Positions 34,190 through 42,204 are shown, numbered from the stretch's first letter. The stretch: DNA of 44,114 nucleotides from Microbacteriaceae bacterium (GCA_024642605.1 JAHEAT010000012.1:1-44114), one strand, 5' to 3'. Numbers and translations: made by a program. Notes: generated by a model from the letters alone, not told the origin.

Positions 34190-34216
34190 GGGAATACAGC
34201 CACCACGTTGGGGTTT
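34190..34216 (+). promoter_or_regulatory. SigR/SigH-type promoter candidate upstream of the DUF3099 gene
   Basis: GGGAAT at 34190-34195, 18 nt, GTT at 34214-34216. It matches the same ECF consensus as the rbpA and suf elements. It lies 60 nt before the TTG start, longer than for the other two, so it is the weakest of the three. Confidence 0.45.
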
Positions 34217-34236
34217 AGATAACTTCGAGTCTACTC

Positions 34237-34255
34237 GCCCAAGCATCGTGGGCGC
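34237..34255. repeat. Inverted repeat in the fabG/DUF3099 divergent region
   Basis: CGCCCA (34237-34242), 7 nt, TGGGCG (34250-34255). It would form a leader hairpin in a transcript from the upstream element, or serve as a protein-binding site. Confidence 0.35.
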
Positions 34256-34276
34256 CTGAAGCAAAGCGGAGGAAGA

Positions 34277-34573
34277 TTGGCTAAAACCCAGAGCGTTACG
34301 TCGCTCGGTGAAGCACCCGAGATCGAGCGCAAGCGTCGCATGGTTCGATACACCATCGCCATGACCGTTCGAGTTTTGTGTCTAGTCTTCGGAATGTTCG
34401 CTCAGGGATGGCTCATGTGGGTGCTATTCGCCGGAGCTATTTTCTTGCCGTACTTTGCCGTAGTCCTTGCCAATGCGCAGGCGCCCGATGAAGCCCCCAA
34501 GACCTCGGCCGCCATCGAGGCACCTACACTTGCTATCAGCGCAGACAGCTTTCGCGAGGCGTCTGAGAAGTAA
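34277..34573 (+). CDS. DUF3099 family membrane protein
   Basis: A 98-aa actinobacterial protein with two hydrophobic segments (about 25-45 and 47-66), starting MAKTQSVTSLGEAPEIERKR, where RKRRMVRYTIAMTVRVLCLV matches the DUF3099 pattern. Function is unknown. TTG start is supported by GGAGGAAG directly upstream. A SigR-like promoter candidate is upstream. It is divergent from fabG and precedes a small Cys/His protein and SURF1. Confidence 0.85.
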   Translation: MAKTQSVTSLGEAPEIERKRRMVRYTIAMTVRVLCLVFGMFAQGWLMWVLFAGAIFLPYFAVVLANAQAPDEAPKTSAAIEAPTLAISADSFREASEK

Positions 34574-34621
34574 TCTCGCTTTTTACCGCAATGTCAGCCG
34601 GTTTCGAGAGTTAATTGAAGC

Positions 34622-34801
34622 GTGAATAAATGTTCGAGAGCGCGGTGTGCAAACCAGGCCACACAGTTGATCGACTGGCGCAACCCCAAAATTCACTCCG
34701 CATCCAAACTTAAAACCTGGGCTAGCTGCGATGATCACCTCGAATATTTGAGCAGCTACCTAGATTCCCGCGGGTTTCTCTTGGCGGTGCGCGCGGCTTG
34801 A
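34622..34801 (+). CDS. Small Cys/His (possible zinc-binding) protein upstream of surf1
   Basis: A 59-aa reading frame from GTG at 34622, too short for a 60-residue cut-off. It starts MNKCSRARCANQATQLIDWR and contains C-x4-C near the N terminus and C-x2-H (CDDH) in the second half, a possible metal-binding set. Conserved-looking tryptophans (DWRNP, KTWASC) flank it. Similar short proteins occur upstream of SURF1 in relatives, in my recollection, often with misleading names. Its TGA overlaps the surf1 TTG start (TTGA), which strongly supports it being translated. Function unknown. Confidence 0.75.
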   Translation: MNKCSRARCANQATQLIDWRNPKIHSASKLKTWASCDDHLEYLSSYLDSRGFLLAVRAA

Positions 34802-35628
34802 GCTATCTAAAACTTTCTTACAAGCGCTGGCTCGCTTGGCTACTAGTGGCAACCGTTTTTGCCATCGCTTGCGTCTTTCTTAGCCAGTGGCAGTTTGATC
34901 GCCGAGCCCACAGGGTTGCCGAGATTGCTCTGGTAGAAAAAAACTACGATGCCTCGGCTGTGCCGCTCGAGATCGATACCGCGGTTGGCCAACCGGCGAA
35001 GCTAAATGAACTGAAGTGGCATCCAGTTACGGTGAGTGGGCATTACCTGCCGAGTGAAGCTGTGTTGGTGCGAAATCGCCCTAAGTCTGGTCAGCCGGGA
35101 TTCGAATCGGTGGTGCCATTTGTAACCGATGCCGGCGTGATATTCGCTGTTTCGCGCGGTTGGTTGCCCACAGGTAACCTGCAAGACTCCCCCGACTCGA
35201 CACCGCTGCCGAGTTCGAAAGCCCAAACCATCACGGCCCGGCTAGTGCCATCCGAGCAACAAATCGACCGAGATGCGCCTTCGGGACAGGCGGCAAACAT
35301 GTTCTTGCCTGCGATTGCCGAAGCTAGCGGTTTGAAGATCAATGCCTCTTGGTATCTCTTGATGCAACGCGAAAGCATCACGCAAGCCGACTCGCCGCAG
35401 CCGCTATTGCGACCCACCACCGATGAAGGCAATCACCTTTCGTATGCGATTCAGTGGATCATCTTCGGTATTTTGGCGTTCGCTGTTTTAGTGTGGGCGA
35501 TTCGCCGCGAATATGAGTTTTACCTTGGCCAGACCGACCCCACCCACGTGCCTAAGACTAAGCGGGTAACCAGATCAGACAAAGACAACGACGCAGAAGA
35601 CGGCACAGACTTGCTGCTAATGCTCTAA
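34798..35628 (+). CDS. SURF1 family cytochrome oxidase biogenesis protein
   Basis: Assembly factor for heme-copper oxidase, thought to handle heme A. The 276-aa protein has an N-terminal membrane helix (about 12-32) ending in the family motif FLSQWQFDRRAHR, then WHPVTVSGHYLP, VLVRNRPKSGQPGFESVVPF, and a C-terminal helix YAIQWIIFGILAFAVLVWAI. TTG start overlaps the stop of the preceding small gene. It ends by overlapping the convergent ABC-F gene by 4 nt. Fits with ctaE and ctaA elsewhere in the window. Confidence 0.93.
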   Translation: MSYLKLSYKRWLAWLLVATVFAIACVFLSQWQFDRRAHRVAEIALVEKNYDASAVPLEIDTAVGQPAKLNELKWHPVTVSGHYLPSEAVLVRNRPKSGQPGFESVVPFVTDAGVIFAVSRGWLPTGNLQDSPDSTPLPSSKAQTITARLVPSEQQIDRDAPSGQAANMFLPAIAEASGLKINASWYLLMQRESITQADSPQPLLRPTTDEGNHLSYAIQWIIFGILAFAVLVWAIRREYEFYLGQTDPTHVPKTKRVTRSDKDNDAEDGTDLLLML

Positions 35629-37223
35629 GAGAGCGATATTAGGTCGGCGTACCCGTCATTCCAGTGGTCTTCTACGCCGTCGGGCAGAATCAAAACACGC
35701 TCCGGATTCAGGGCTAGCACGGCGCCATCGTCGTGCGAAACCAAAACAACTGCGCCGGTGAAGGTGGCAAGCGCCCGCAGAATTTCCTCGCGGCTCGCCG
35801 GGTCGAGGTTATTGGTTGGTTCATCTAGCAGAAGCACGTTTGCCGATGACACTACGAGCGATGCCAAGGCTAGACGAGTCTTCTCGCCACCGCTCAAAAC
35901 GGCGGCAGGTTTGTCGACGTCGTCACCGCTAAACAAAAACGAACCGAGAACCTTTCGAGCATCGGTGTCGGCCAGGTGAGGCGCAGCCGCCTGCATGTTC
36001 TGCAACACCGATTTAGCGACATCGAGAGTTTCGTGCTCCTGAGCGTAATAGCCGATCTTCAAACCGTAGCCAGGCTCAATTTGGCCGGTATCTGGCTTAT
36101 CGATTCCGGCGAGCATGCGCAGCAAAGTGGTTTTTCCTGCGCCGTTTAGGCCGAGTACAACCACCTTCGAACCCTTGTCGATAGCAAGATCGACAGCGGT
36201 GAAAATTTCGAGTGAACCGTAAGACTTTGAAAGGTTGCTAGCCATGAGCGGCGTCTTGCCGCAAGGCGCTGGATCGGGAAAACGAATCTTGGCAACTCGG
36301 TCGACTTCGCGAACGTCTTCAAGACCCGAAAGCAAGCTCTCGGCTCGACGCGCCATCTGTTTAGCTGCCACCGCTTTGGTTGCTTTCGCGCCAAATTTTG
36401 CGGCTTGCAGCTGAAGCGCGGTCGCTTTTTTCTCAGCATTTGCGCGGTCACGCTTGCGGCGCTCTTCGTCTTGTTCGCGTTGCTTTTGGTATGCCCGCCA
36501 TCCCAAGTTGTAAACATCGATTACGGTGCGTATGGCGTCGAGATAGAAAACACGGTTTACCGTTTCACCGACTAGGTCAACGTCGTGACTAATCACGATT
36601 AGCCCACCCTGGTAAGTCTTCAAGAATTCGCGTAGCCAAACAACCGAGTCGGCATCGAGGTGGTTGGTTGGTTCGTCGAGAATCATGGTCTCGGCACCGC
36701 TAAAAAGAATGCGAGCTAGCTCAATGCGTCGGCGCTGACCACCTGAAAGCGTCTTAAGTGGCTGGTTGAGAATGTGCTCTTTGATGCCGAGGTTGCTGGC
36801 GATAGCTTCGGCTTCGGCCTCGGCAGCGTAACCACCCTGAGCCATGAACTGCTCTTCGACGGCTGAATATTTCTTCATCGCGTTGTCGTAGACGGCTTGA
36901 TCGATTGAACCCATGTCTTCAGAAAATTTTGCCATTCTGGCCAATATGTCGCCCAGCCCGCGTGCGTTCAAAATGCGAGTTCTGGCAAGCTCTTCCGGGT
37001 CGCCCGAGCGCGGGTCTTGGGGCAGGTAACCGATTTCGCCCGAGGTCTCGACGACGCCAGAAGTGGGTGCGTTGTCTCCAGCCAGAACCTTGGTGAGCGT
37101 CGTTTTGCCGGCTCCATTGCGACCGACGAGACCAATTTTGTCACCCTTGTCAACCCTGAAGTTGACGTCTTTCATGAGTACGCGAGCGCCGATGCGAATC
37201 TCTAGGTCGCGCACGTTAATCAT
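35625..37223 (-). CDS. ABC-F family ATP-binding protein
   Basis: Cytosolic twin-ATPase of the ABC-F type, which acts on ribosomes in translation or antibiotic protection. The 532-aa protein has two complete ABC modules: Walker A VGRNGAGKTTLTK and LGLNGAGKTTLLRM, signatures LSGGQRRRIELARIL and LSGGEKTRLALASLV, Walker B MILDEPTNHLD and LLLDEPTNNLD. They are joined by a long lysine/arginine-rich linker (about 240-310). No membrane domain. ATG start, no clear ribosome-binding site. The subfamily (EttA, Uup or resistance type) is not settled. Confidence 0.92.
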   Translation of the reverse strand: MINVRDLEIRIGARVLMKDVNFRVDKGDKIGLVGRNGAGKTTLTKVLAGDNAPTSGVVETSGEIGYLPQDPRSGDPEELARTRILNARGLGDILARMAKFSEDMGSIDQAVYDNAMKKYSAVEEQFMAQGGYAAEAEAEAIASNLGIKEHILNQPLKTLSGGQRRRIELARILFSGAETMILDEPTNHLDADSVVWLREFLKTYQGGLIVISHDVDLVGETVNRVFYLDAIRTVIDVYNLGWRAYQKQREQDEERRKRDRANAEKKATALQLQAAKFGAKATKAVAAKQMARRAESLLSGLEDVREVDRVAKIRFPDPAPCGKTPLMASNLSKSYGSLEIFTAVDLAIDKGSKVVVLGLNGAGKTTLLRMLAGIDKPDTGQIEPGYGLKIGYYAQEHETLDVAKSVLQNMQAAAPHLADTDARKVLGSFLFSGDDVDKPAAVLSGGEKTRLALASLVVSSANVLLLDEPTNNLDPASREEILRALATFTGAVVLVSHDDGAVLALNPERVLILPDGVEDHWNDGYADLISLS

Positions 37224-37284
37224 TGAAGGCTCGTTTGTTTGGTGGAAATGGCGTAAACCTTGGAGGTAGCCGAAGCCCCTAGTC

Positions 37285-37300
37285 TACAATCGGAGTTGTA
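37285..37300 (+). promoter_or_regulatory. bioY promoter -10 with overlapping palindrome
   Basis: TACAAT (37285-37290) is a plausible -10 box, with TTGGAG at 37260-37265 as a weak -35. The -10 overlaps a perfect inverted repeat TACAA-6 nt-TTGTA (37285-37300), a possible operator. Confidence 0.4.
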
Positions 37301-37320
37301 TCTGCTAGTCAAGGAGCCGC

Positions 37321-37914
37321 ATGTCCCTCTCAATTACCCAGCGCCCAACTATTGTTGACCGCGTTTTGCCTAAGTCGCTTGTAACTGACTTTGCCCTAAT
37401 TCTTGCCGGTGTCGCGCTTATCGCCGGCGCTGCCCAATTGGTGATTCCGATGTACCCGGTACCGATGACCGGTCAGACCTTTGCTGTTCTGCTAGTCGCT
37501 ATGAGCCTTGGTTTTGGGCGCGCAACCATTTCGGTTGCCGCATACGTCGCTCTCGGCGCTGCCGGCCTACCATTTTTTCAGGCGGGCGCTTCAGGCTGGA
37601 GCTTCGGCCCTACCCTCGGTTACCTCATTGGATTCGTTGCCGCAGCTGCTCTAGTTGGTTGGCTAGCACAGCAGGGCTGGGATAAATCTTGGCTCAAGGT
37701 TGGCGCCTCGTTCGTTGCGGGCTCGGCCGTCATCTACGTATTCGGCCTCGCTTGGCTATCGATATTCCTCGGTGCAGTGGGTGCCCCAAACGACCTCGTT
37801 TCTGTTCTAAACGCAGGCCTCGCACCGTTCATTATTGGTGATATCGTCAAGGCCGTTGCCGCGGCAGCGCTTCTACCAGCAGCTTGGTTTGGCATCAAGA
37901 AGCTCAATAAGTAA
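37321..37914 (+). CDS. bioY: Biotin transporter substrate-binding subunit BioY
   Basis: S-component of an ECF-type biotin transporter. The 197-aa membrane protein has about six hydrophobic segments and the family pattern VPMTGQTFAVLLVAMSLG ... AYVALGAAGLPFF. No bioM/bioN ATPase and transmembrane genes are adjacent, so it either works alone, as reported for some BioY proteins, or uses a shared ECF module. AAGGAG 6 nt before the ATG. A palindrome overlaps the promoter. Ends at a strong terminator. Confidence 0.94.
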   Translation: MSLSITQRPTIVDRVLPKSLVTDFALILAGVALIAGAAQLVIPMYPVPMTGQTFAVLLVAMSLGFGRATISVAAYVALGAAGLPFFQAGASGWSFGPTLGYLIGFVAAAALVGWLAQQGWDKSWLKVGASFVAGSAVIYVFGLAWLSIFLGAVGAPNDLVSVLNAGLAPFIIGDIVKAVAAAALLPAAWFGIKKLNK

Positions 37915-37929
37915 ATCTTTAAGACAAAA

Positions 37930-37964
37930 AAGTGGACGCCACCTAACCCAGGTGGCGTCCACTT
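37930..37964. terminator. Bidirectional terminator between bioY and the suf operon
   Basis: A 15-bp perfect stem (37930-37944 with 37950-37964) with a 5-nt loop, A-run before and T-run after. It can end both bioY and sufT transcripts. Confidence 0.96.
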
Positions 37965-37975
37965 TTTTTAAAAAT

Positions 37976-38305
37976 CTAGATCGAGAAACCGATGGAGCGC
38001 ATTTGCTCGCGACCGTCTTCGGTGATCTTCTCAGGGCCCCATGGTGGCATCCAAACCCAGTTGATTCTAAATGCCTCAACGTGCCCGTCTAGTGCCTCAG
38101 CTGTTTGCTCCTCGAGAATGTCGGTAAGCGGGCATCCGGCCGAAGTTAAGGTCATGTTAATAAGCAGCGAGTCGTCTTCTTCGCTCTGTTCCAGCCCGTA
38201 GATCAAGCCAAGATCAACGATGTTCACGCCGATTTCGGGGTCGATAACGTCTTTTAGGGCTTCGATGACCTCGTCGTACTTTGCTGCGTCTAGTTCTTTA
38301 GCCAT
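37976..38305 (-). CDS. sufT: Metal-sulfur cluster assembly factor SufT (DUF59/PaaD-like)
   Basis: Auxiliary Fe-S maturation factor. The 109-aa protein has the MIP18/DUF59 fold signature ALKDVIDPEIGVNIVDLGLIY and MTLTSAGCPLTDILEEQT with a conserved cysteine. Its ATG overlaps the sufC stop (TAATG), so it is translated with the suf genes. Last gene of the operon. In many actinobacteria sufS and sufU lie between sufC and sufT; here they are absent. Confidence 0.93.
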   Translation of the reverse strand: MAKELDAAKYDEVIEALKDVIDPEIGVNIVDLGLIYGLEQSEEDDSLLINMTLTSAGCPLTDILEEQTAEALDGHVEAFRINWVWMPPWGPEKITEDGREQMRSIGFSI

Positions 38306-39057
38306 TAAGCCCTAACGTAGCGGTCGTAGCCTTCGGCCTCTAGGCGCTCGGCTAGTTCTGGGCCACCCTCTTCGGCAACCTGACCGGCAACGAATACGTG
38401 CACGAAGTCTGGCTGGATGTACTTGAGAATGCGGGTGTAGTGGGTAATCAGGAGCACGCCGAGGTCGTTGGCAGCCTTGGCGCGGTTCACGCCTTCTGAG
38501 ACGACCTTGAGGGCGTCGACATCTAGGCCCGAGTCGGTTTCATCAAGAACAGCAAACTTTGGCTTCAAGAGTTCAAGCTGAAGAATCTCGTGACGCTTCT
38601 TCTCGCCACCCGAGAATCCTTCGTTTACATTTCGCTCAGTGAACTGGGAGTCCATGCGCAACGAGTCCATCGCTTCGCGAACCTCTTTTACCCAGGTGCG
38701 AATGGCTGGCGCTTCGCCGTCAATAGCGGTCTTGGCGGTTCGCAAGAAGTTGCTCACCGAAACACCCGGAATCTCTACCGGGTACTGCATAGCCAAGAAG
38801 AGTCCGGCGCGAGCGCGCTCGTCAACGCTCATCTCGAGTACGTTTTCGCCATCGAGCAAAATTTCACCGTCGGTGACCTGGTACTTCGGGTGGCCGGCGA
38901 TCGAATAAGCGAGAGTCGACTTTCCTGAACCGTTAGGGCCCATGATGGCGTGGGTTTCACCGTTGCGAATCGTCAGGTCTACGCCGCGAAGAATTTCTTT
39001 AGCACCCTGGTCGGTGTCAACCGATACGTGCAGGTTCTTGATTTGAAGAATCGACAT
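38305..39057 (-). CDS. sufC: Fe-S cluster assembly ATPase SufC
   Basis: ABC-type ATPase of the SufBCD scaffold. The 250-aa product has Walker A IMGPNGSGKSTLAYSI, signature GFSGGEKKRHEILQL, Walker B FAVLDETDSGLDVDAL and the switch histidine in LLITHYTRIL. ATG at 39057 (MSILQIKNLHVSVDTDQGAK) is the family start; the open frame up to 39273 is antisense-like sequence inside the ferredoxin gene. Follows the ferredoxin-like gene by 16 nt. Confidence 0.96.
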   Translation of the reverse strand: MSILQIKNLHVSVDTDQGAKEILRGVDLTIRNGETHAIMGPNGSGKSTLAYSIAGHPKYQVTDGEILLDGENVLEMSVDERARAGLFLAMQYPVEIPGVSVSNFLRTAKTAIDGEAPAIRTWVKEVREAMDSLRMDSQFTERNVNEGFSGGEKKRHEILQLELLKPKFAVLDETDSGLDVDALKVVSEGVNRAKAANDLGVLLITHYTRILKYIQPDFVHVFVAGQVAEEGGPELAERLEAEGYDRYVRA

Positions 39058-39073
39058 AATGTTTTCTTTCCTT

Positions 39074-39388
39074 TTAGGCTTCGTCGTATTCGAGAAAAAT
39101 GACGCCGTTTTCAATAAAGACTTCGTAGATTGCAACCGGCTCGTAAGCCGGAAGCGAGAGTGGTTCGCCGGTGGCGAGCGAGAACTTAGCACCGTGGGCC
39201 CAGCACTCAATGGTTTCGTTGTCGACAAAGCCTTCGCTAAGTGAGATTTCACCGTGAGAGCACTTGTCGTCAATTGCCTTTACGTCGCCGTTCTTAGTGC
39301 GAGCGATGGCAATGGCGTGGTCGCCCACCTTCACGCGGATGGCGCGGCCGGGCTTTATGTCTTCTACTGGACAAATTTCGATTGCCAT
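39074..39388 (-). CDS. Rieske-type ferredoxin within the suf operon
   Basis: A 104-aa [2Fe-2S] Rieske protein, usually named non-heme iron oxygenase ferredoxin subunit. Ligands are visible as C-x-H in DDKCSHGEI and C-x2-H in CWAHGAKF, 15 residues apart. It lacks an oxygenase partner here and lies between sufD and sufC, as in many actinobacteria; it may be an electron donor to, or client of, Fe-S assembly. ATG overlaps the sufD stop by 1 nt. Confidence 0.93.
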   Translation of the reverse strand: MAIEICPVEDIKPGRAIRVKVGDHAIAIARTKNGDVKAIDDKCSHGEISLSEGFVDNETIECWAHGAKFSLATGEPLSLPAYEPVAIYEVFIENGVIFLEYDEA

Positions 39389-40563
39389 TAGGAAACGCTC
39401 CTTGCAAGTTCTGCTTCGATTGATTCGGTTAGGCGACCCTCAATTTCTGGCACGCCGATTTGCTGAACGATTTCGTTTAGGAAGCCAAACACAACCAGAC
39501 GGCGAGCTTGAGCTTCGTCGATTCCGCGAGCCTGTAAGTAGAACAGTTGTTCGTCGTCAAAGCGCCCAGAAGCGCTGGCGTGGCCTGCTCCGGCAATCTG
39601 ACCGGTTTCGATCTCGAGGTTGGGCACCGAGTCGGCGCGGGCACCATCGGTGAGCAGCAGGTTGCGGTTTAGCTCGTAGGTGTCGGTACCTTCGGCTTCT
39701 TTGCGAATCAGAACATCGCCAACCCAGATGGTGTGTGCCTTTTCACCCTGAAGTGCGCCCTTGTAGGTAACTCGAGACTTGCAGTTGGCAACTGCGTGAT
39801 CGACGAATGGGCGGTGCTCGAGGTGCTGCCCGGCGTCGGCGAAATACATGCCGAGCAATTCGACGTCTCCCCCGGTACCGGTGAATTCAACCGATGGGGT
39901 TAGGCGTACGGTTTTACCGCCGAGGCTAACGACAATGTGCTTGAGTTTGCTGTTGCGACCCAACCTGGCAGACTGCGAACTGAGGTGGGTCGAGTCTTCG
40001 TTCCAATCTTGGATGCTGATCACGGTGAGGTTGCACTCGTCGCCAGCGATGATTTCGACGTTTTCAACAAGGTTGGCCGAGCCGGTGTGGTCGAGAATGA
40101 CCACTGCATTCGAGTGGTGTTCGGCGTTGATTACGAGGTGCAGCGCGCTGGCGGCAAGTTCTTCGCCCTTGATCTGCAGTTGAATCTGAGAACCAGCTTG
40201 AGTTTCGGCCGGGATGTTGATTAGGTAAGCGGCTTGTGCCGATTCCCAAGCCACTGCGCTAACGCGATCTTCGGGGAGCCCGGCCTTTCCGAACAGTTCG
40301 TGGTCTGAGCCAATCCACGCAGTTGTTATGCCGTCGGGGGCTTTCAACGCTAGGTCGCCAGTGAATTCGTCAAAGCTGTCTTCGAGCATCACTTCGATGC
40401 GATCGCTAGGCAGGTAACGCCACTGCTCCTCGCGCTGTGAAACCGGTTCGAAGTCTGCCGACACACCTGAGCGAAGGCGAGCGTTGCGAATTTGAAGTGG
40501 AACGCCTGCGCCGTGACTGTGCGCAGACAGTCCGTGCTGGGCTGTCTGGGTTTGTTCAGTCAT
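39388..40563 (-). CDS. sufD: Fe-S cluster assembly protein SufD
   Basis: Scaffold partner of SufB and SufC. The 391-aa protein has the family pattern HLEHRPFVDHAVANCKSRVTYKGAL and ARADSVPNLEIETGQI ... ASASGRFDDEQLFYLQARG, which includes the conserved histidine-rich region. Its ATG overlaps the sufB stop (1 nt), so translation is coupled. The N-terminal part is less conserved, as usual. Cytosolic. Confidence 0.95.
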   Translation of the reverse strand: MTEQTQTAQHGLSAHSHGAGVPLQIRNARLRSGVSADFEPVSQREEQWRYLPSDRIEVMLEDSFDEFTGDLALKAPDGITTAWIGSDHELFGKAGLPEDRVSAVAWESAQAAYLINIPAETQAGSQIQLQIKGEELAASALHLVINAEHHSNAVVILDHTGSANLVENVEIIAGDECNLTVISIQDWNEDSTHLSSQSARLGRNSKLKHIVVSLGGKTVRLTPSVEFTGTGGDVELLGMYFADAGQHLEHRPFVDHAVANCKSRVTYKGALQGEKAHTIWVGDVLIRKEAEGTDTYELNRNLLLTDGARADSVPNLEIETGQIAGAGHASASGRFDDEQLFYLQARGIDEAQARRLVVFGFLNEIVQQIGVPEIEGRLTESIEAELARSVS

Positions 40564-41981
40564 TAGCCGACTGCCCCTTCCATCTGCATCTCGATAAGTT
40601 TGTTGAGTTCGAGAGCGTATTCCATTGGCAGTTCTTTGGCGATTGGCTCAATGAAACCGCGAACGATCATTGCCATCGCCTCGTCTTCTGGCATACCGCG
40701 AGACATGAGGTAAAACAACTGCTCTTCGCTTACGCGCGAAACGGTGGCCTCGTGCCCCATCGAAACGTCATCTTCACGCACATCGACAGCTGGGTAGGTG
40801 TCTGAACGAGAGATGGTGTCGACCAGCAGAGCATCGCAGCGCACCGTGTTGGCCGAGTAGTGTGCTCCCGGTGCAACGCGAATTTCGCCGCGGTACGATG
40901 TGCGGCCTCCGCCGCGGGCAATCGATTTTGAAACGATCGAAGATGAGGTGTAAGGCGCTAGGTGAATCATCTTGGCGCCGGCATCCTGGTGTTGGCCCTC
41001 GCCAGCAAACGCGACCGACAGAGTTTCTCCGCGAGCGTGCTCACCAGCAAGGATGACCGCAGGGTACTTCATGGTCACCTTCGAGCCAATGTTGCCGTCA
41101 ATCCACTCCATGGTTGCGCCTTCGTGTGCGATGGCGCGCTTGGTAACCAAGTTGTAAACGTTGTTAGACCAGTTTTGAATGGTGGTGTATCGAACGCGGG
41201 CGTTCTTTTTGACGATGATTTCAACTACCGCCGAGTGCAACGAGTCGCTGTTGTAAATAGGCGCGGTGCAGCCTTCGATGTAGTGAACATAAGATCCCTC
41301 GTCGGCGATAATCAGCGTGCGCTCGAACTGGCCCATGTTTTCGGTGTTGATTCTGAAGTAGGCCTGCAGTGGAATCTCTACGTGCACACCCTTTGGCACA
41401 TAAACGAACGATCCGCCCGACCATACCGCTGTGTTCAGGGCTGCAAACTTGTTGTCTCCGGCTGGGATGACTGTGCCGAAGTATTCTTTGAAGATTTCCG
41501 GATGCTCTTTGAGAGCGGTATCGGTGTCGAGAAAGATGACACCCTGAGCTTCTAGCTCTTCTTGAATCTGGTGGTAAACCACTTCAGACTCATACTGAGC
41601 GGCAACACCCGAAACCAATCGCGAACGTTCGGCCTCCGGGATTCCGAGGCGCTCGTAGGTGTTTTTGATGTCGTCTGGCAGGTCTTCCCATGAAGTTGCC
41701 TGGCGCTCGGTGGAGCGAACGAAGTATTTGATGTTGTCGAAATCGATGCCTGATAGGTCTGCACCCCAGTTTGGCATTGGCTTACGAAGGAAGTAGTCGA
41801 ATCCCTTGAGGCGGTTTTCAAGCATCCACTCTGGCTCAGATTTCTTGCCTGAGATGTCGGTTACTACATCTGTGTTGATGCCGCGTTTGGCGTTTTCGCC
41901 AGCCGAGTCTTTGTCAGACCAACCAAACTCGTAGATACCGAGGCTGTTTAGCTCCGGACGGTCAATGATGATGTCGTTCAA
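40563..41981 (-). CDS. sufB: Fe-S cluster assembly scaffold SufB
   Basis: Core scaffold of the SUF iron-sulfur assembly complex. From a TTG at 41981 the protein is 472 aa, with [20 protein letters not shown], the conserved cysteine in [14 protein letters not shown] and [20 protein letters not shown]. No in-frame ATG lies near the family start; AAGGAGGG at 41988-41995 is 6 nt before the TTG, which decides it. First gene of sufB-sufD-ferredoxin-sufC-sufT. No sufR repressor gene precedes it. A SigR-like promoter lies 30-56 nt upstream. Confidence 0.95.
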   Translation of the reverse strand: MNDIIIDRPELNSLGIYEFGWSDKDSAGENAKRGINTDVVTDISGKKSEPEWMLENRLKGFDYFLRKPMPNWGADLSGIDFDNIKYFVRSTERQATSWEDLPDDIKNTYERLGIPEAERSRLVSGVAAQYESEVVYHQIQEELEAQGVIFLDTDTALKEHPEIFKEYFGTVIPAGDNKFAALNTAVWSGGSFVYVPKGVHVEIPLQAYFRINTENMGQFERTLIIADEGSYVHYIEGCTAPIYNSDSLHSAVVEIIVKKNARVRYTTIQNWSNNVYNLVTKRAIAHEGATMEWIDGNIGSKVTMKYPAVILAGEHARGETLSVAFAGEGQHQDAGAKMIHLAPYTSSSIVSKSIARGGGRTSYRGEIRVAPGAHYSANTVRCDALLVDTISRSDTYPAVDVREDDVSMGHEATVSRVSEEQLFYLMSRGMPEDEAMAMIVRGFIEPIAKELPMEYALELNKLIEMQMEGAVG

Positions 41982-42010
41982 CGACAACCCTCCTTCAATT
42001 CTTCTGCCAC

Positions 42011-42037
42011 AACACGCCTGTCGCGCTGATTGTTCCC
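42011..42037 (-). promoter_or_regulatory. SigR/SigH-type promoter upstream of the suf operon
   Basis: On the minus strand GGGAAC (42037-42032), exactly 18 nt, then GTT (42013-42011). This is the same GGGAAC-N18-GTT layout as at rbpA. A transcript starting 7-10 nt later would have a leader of about 20 nt containing the AAGGAGGG site of sufB. Confidence 0.65.
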
Positions 42038-42204
42038 GCCGGTACACGCACGCGCTGGAATAACGTCAGCGAGCGTCGTGTAAGACTTGTAGAGCGAATG
42101 CTCACGGGCTACAGCGCCCGAAAAGTCGGTAATCCGGCTTGTTTCTGCCTCAAGTCTAAACGAGGCGGGGCGTGCGCGGTAGTGCAGACTCGAAAGGTTT
42201 TTGA

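Noticed and set aside
33403..34264. Longer N termini for fabI (to 33486) and fabG (to 34264)
   Set aside because: The extensions lack family homology, and ribosome-binding sites precede the chosen ATGs at 33402 and 34171.
37251..37289. BirA-like half-sites upstream of bioY (GTAAACC ... TCTACAA)
   Set aside because: Each half matches 7 of 9 positions but the spacer is 21 nt rather than about 14-16, and actinobacterial BirA proteins usually lack the DNA-binding domain.
39058..39273. 72-residue N-terminal extension of sufC
   Set aside because: It overlaps the ferredoxin gene in another frame; the SufC family starts at MSILQIKNLH.
40962..41555. 197-residue open frame antisense to sufB
   Set aside because: It is a shadow of a highly conserved gene; its content is fully explained by SufB codon structure.
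42057..42082. SigR-like promoter for ctaA (GGAAT-N18-GTA)
   Set aside because: The -10 is GTA rather than GTT, and the distance to the ctaA start is long, so it is probably a chance near-match.
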